The notes beneath the pieces are model-generated. The model was not told the origin of the DNA. It ran no database searches and saw only the letters and a program-made list of their open reading frames with translations. From Salinivibrio costicola subsp. costicola ATCC 33508 = LMG 11651 (GTDB lineage Bacteria; Pseudomonadota; Gammaproteobacteria; Enterobacterales; Vibrionaceae): a stretch of 64,000 nt of DNA. Of the stretch, positions 63,709-64,000 are shown piece by piece (the first letter of the stretch is position 1; the number at the start of each line of letters is the position of its first letter). The translations under genes and the position numbers were made by a program. The stretch lies in contig AQOF01000005.1 of assembly GCA_000565345.1 (NCBI GenBank), positions 57,797 through 121,796 of the forward strand, read 5' to 3'.

Positions 63709-64000
63709 TTTGCCCAGCGAAGCTGGCAAACCCGTCAGGTTGAAAGAAACCTGAATCGCCCCGGCTGAGGGGAAGATAATCCGAATCGCAAGGGCGTTGC
63801 TGGCCAACGGCAGGGTCTGAAGGAAGCGATAGGAAGTTAGAGGCACACAACGAGAGTGAACCTGCTTCGGCTTGATAGGTGGGTAAGCGTGCGAAATAAC
63901 GCAAAGCCCAGTACTCAGTCAGACCTATCGAGTGTTTGAGGGTGGCGTCTCTGACAGGGAGCCAGTGCAGTAACTGGGGAAGCCTGGCACCACATCCAGA
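63708..64000 (+). mobile_element. 5' part of a group II intron (probable), cut by the window end
   Basis: No open frame fits this stretch, but it has the look of group II intron domain I. It begins GTTTGC (63708-63713), which pairs with GCAAAC (63726-63731) around a CAGC/GCTG stem. Next come CAGGTT / AACCTG, a block with GAGGGGAAGAT, ATCCGAATCGCAAGGGCGTT and GTCTGAAGGAAGCGATAGGA, and later AGTGAACCTGCTTCGGC and GTGCGAAATAACGCAAAGCC. I recognise these blocks from RNAs that precede bacterial group II reverse transcriptase/maturase genes. The expected maturase would lie past position 64000. The first bases GTTTG differ from the common GUGYG. Position right after a terminator T tract is the usual target of class C introns. 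Confidence 0.7.

Overview
The window reads as a chromosomal segment of a Vibrionaceae gammaproteobacterium. The evidence is the gene order (petC-sspAB; argF-pyrBI; valS-holC-pepA-lptFG; dolP-diaA-yraN-lpoA-rsmI-rnpB; a full dcw cluster without ddlB; pilABCD-coaE-zapD-yacG; nadC...ampD-pdhR-aceEF-lpd), a DciA-type helicase loader next to secA, and a Vibrio-type arginine deiminase. Salinivibrio, Grimontia or a relative would fit, but the genus is a guess.

Layout. 1-1355: end of petC, then sspA-sspB. 1433-4125: pyrimidine and arginine genes on the minus strand (argF, then the attenuated pyrL-pyrB-pyrI operon). 4385-4627: a small exported acidic protein. 4784-4859: tRNA-Ile(CAU), followed by a hipBA-type toxin-antitoxin module with three operator-like palindromes. 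6937-7487: two 106-bp direct repeats around about 340 bp of non-coding DNA. 7575-12133: a frameshifted DUF3103-like gene, arcA with an upstream short ORF, rraB, a GNAT enzyme and a DUF2061 protein. 12373-19779: valS-holC-pepA and the divergent lptF-lptG. 19844-24588: dolP-diaA-yraN-lpoA, divergent rsmI, and RNase P RNA. 24711-41795: promoter, MraZ operator and the dcw cluster mraZ-rsmH-ftsL-ftsI-murE-murF-mraY-murD-ftsW-murG-murC-ftsQ-ftsA-ftsZ-lpxC. 41964-46424: dciA, secA, mutT, yacG. 46435-53327: zapD-coaE-pilD-pilC-pilB-pilA and nadC. 53514-55810: an accessory pair of a periplasmic binding protein and a GGDEF cyclase. 55837-63657: ampD, then pdhR-aceE-aceF-lpd with two PdhR boxes. 63708-64000: the 5' part of what looks like a group II intron, directly behind the lpd terminator.

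The genes are mostly housekeeping: envelope synthesis and division, lipopolysaccharide export, lipid A, pyruvate dehydrogenase, pyrimidine and arginine metabolism, type IV pili and protein export. The accessory material is hipBA, the repeat pair, the binding protein-cyclase pair and the intron.

Ten apparent single-base deletions, mostly in or next to short homopolymers, break nine genes (DUF3103-like, arcA, lptG, rsmI, murC, pilD twice, pilB, aceE, aceF). Several of these genes are essential, so I treat the breaks as probable sequence errors and annotate the genes at full length.
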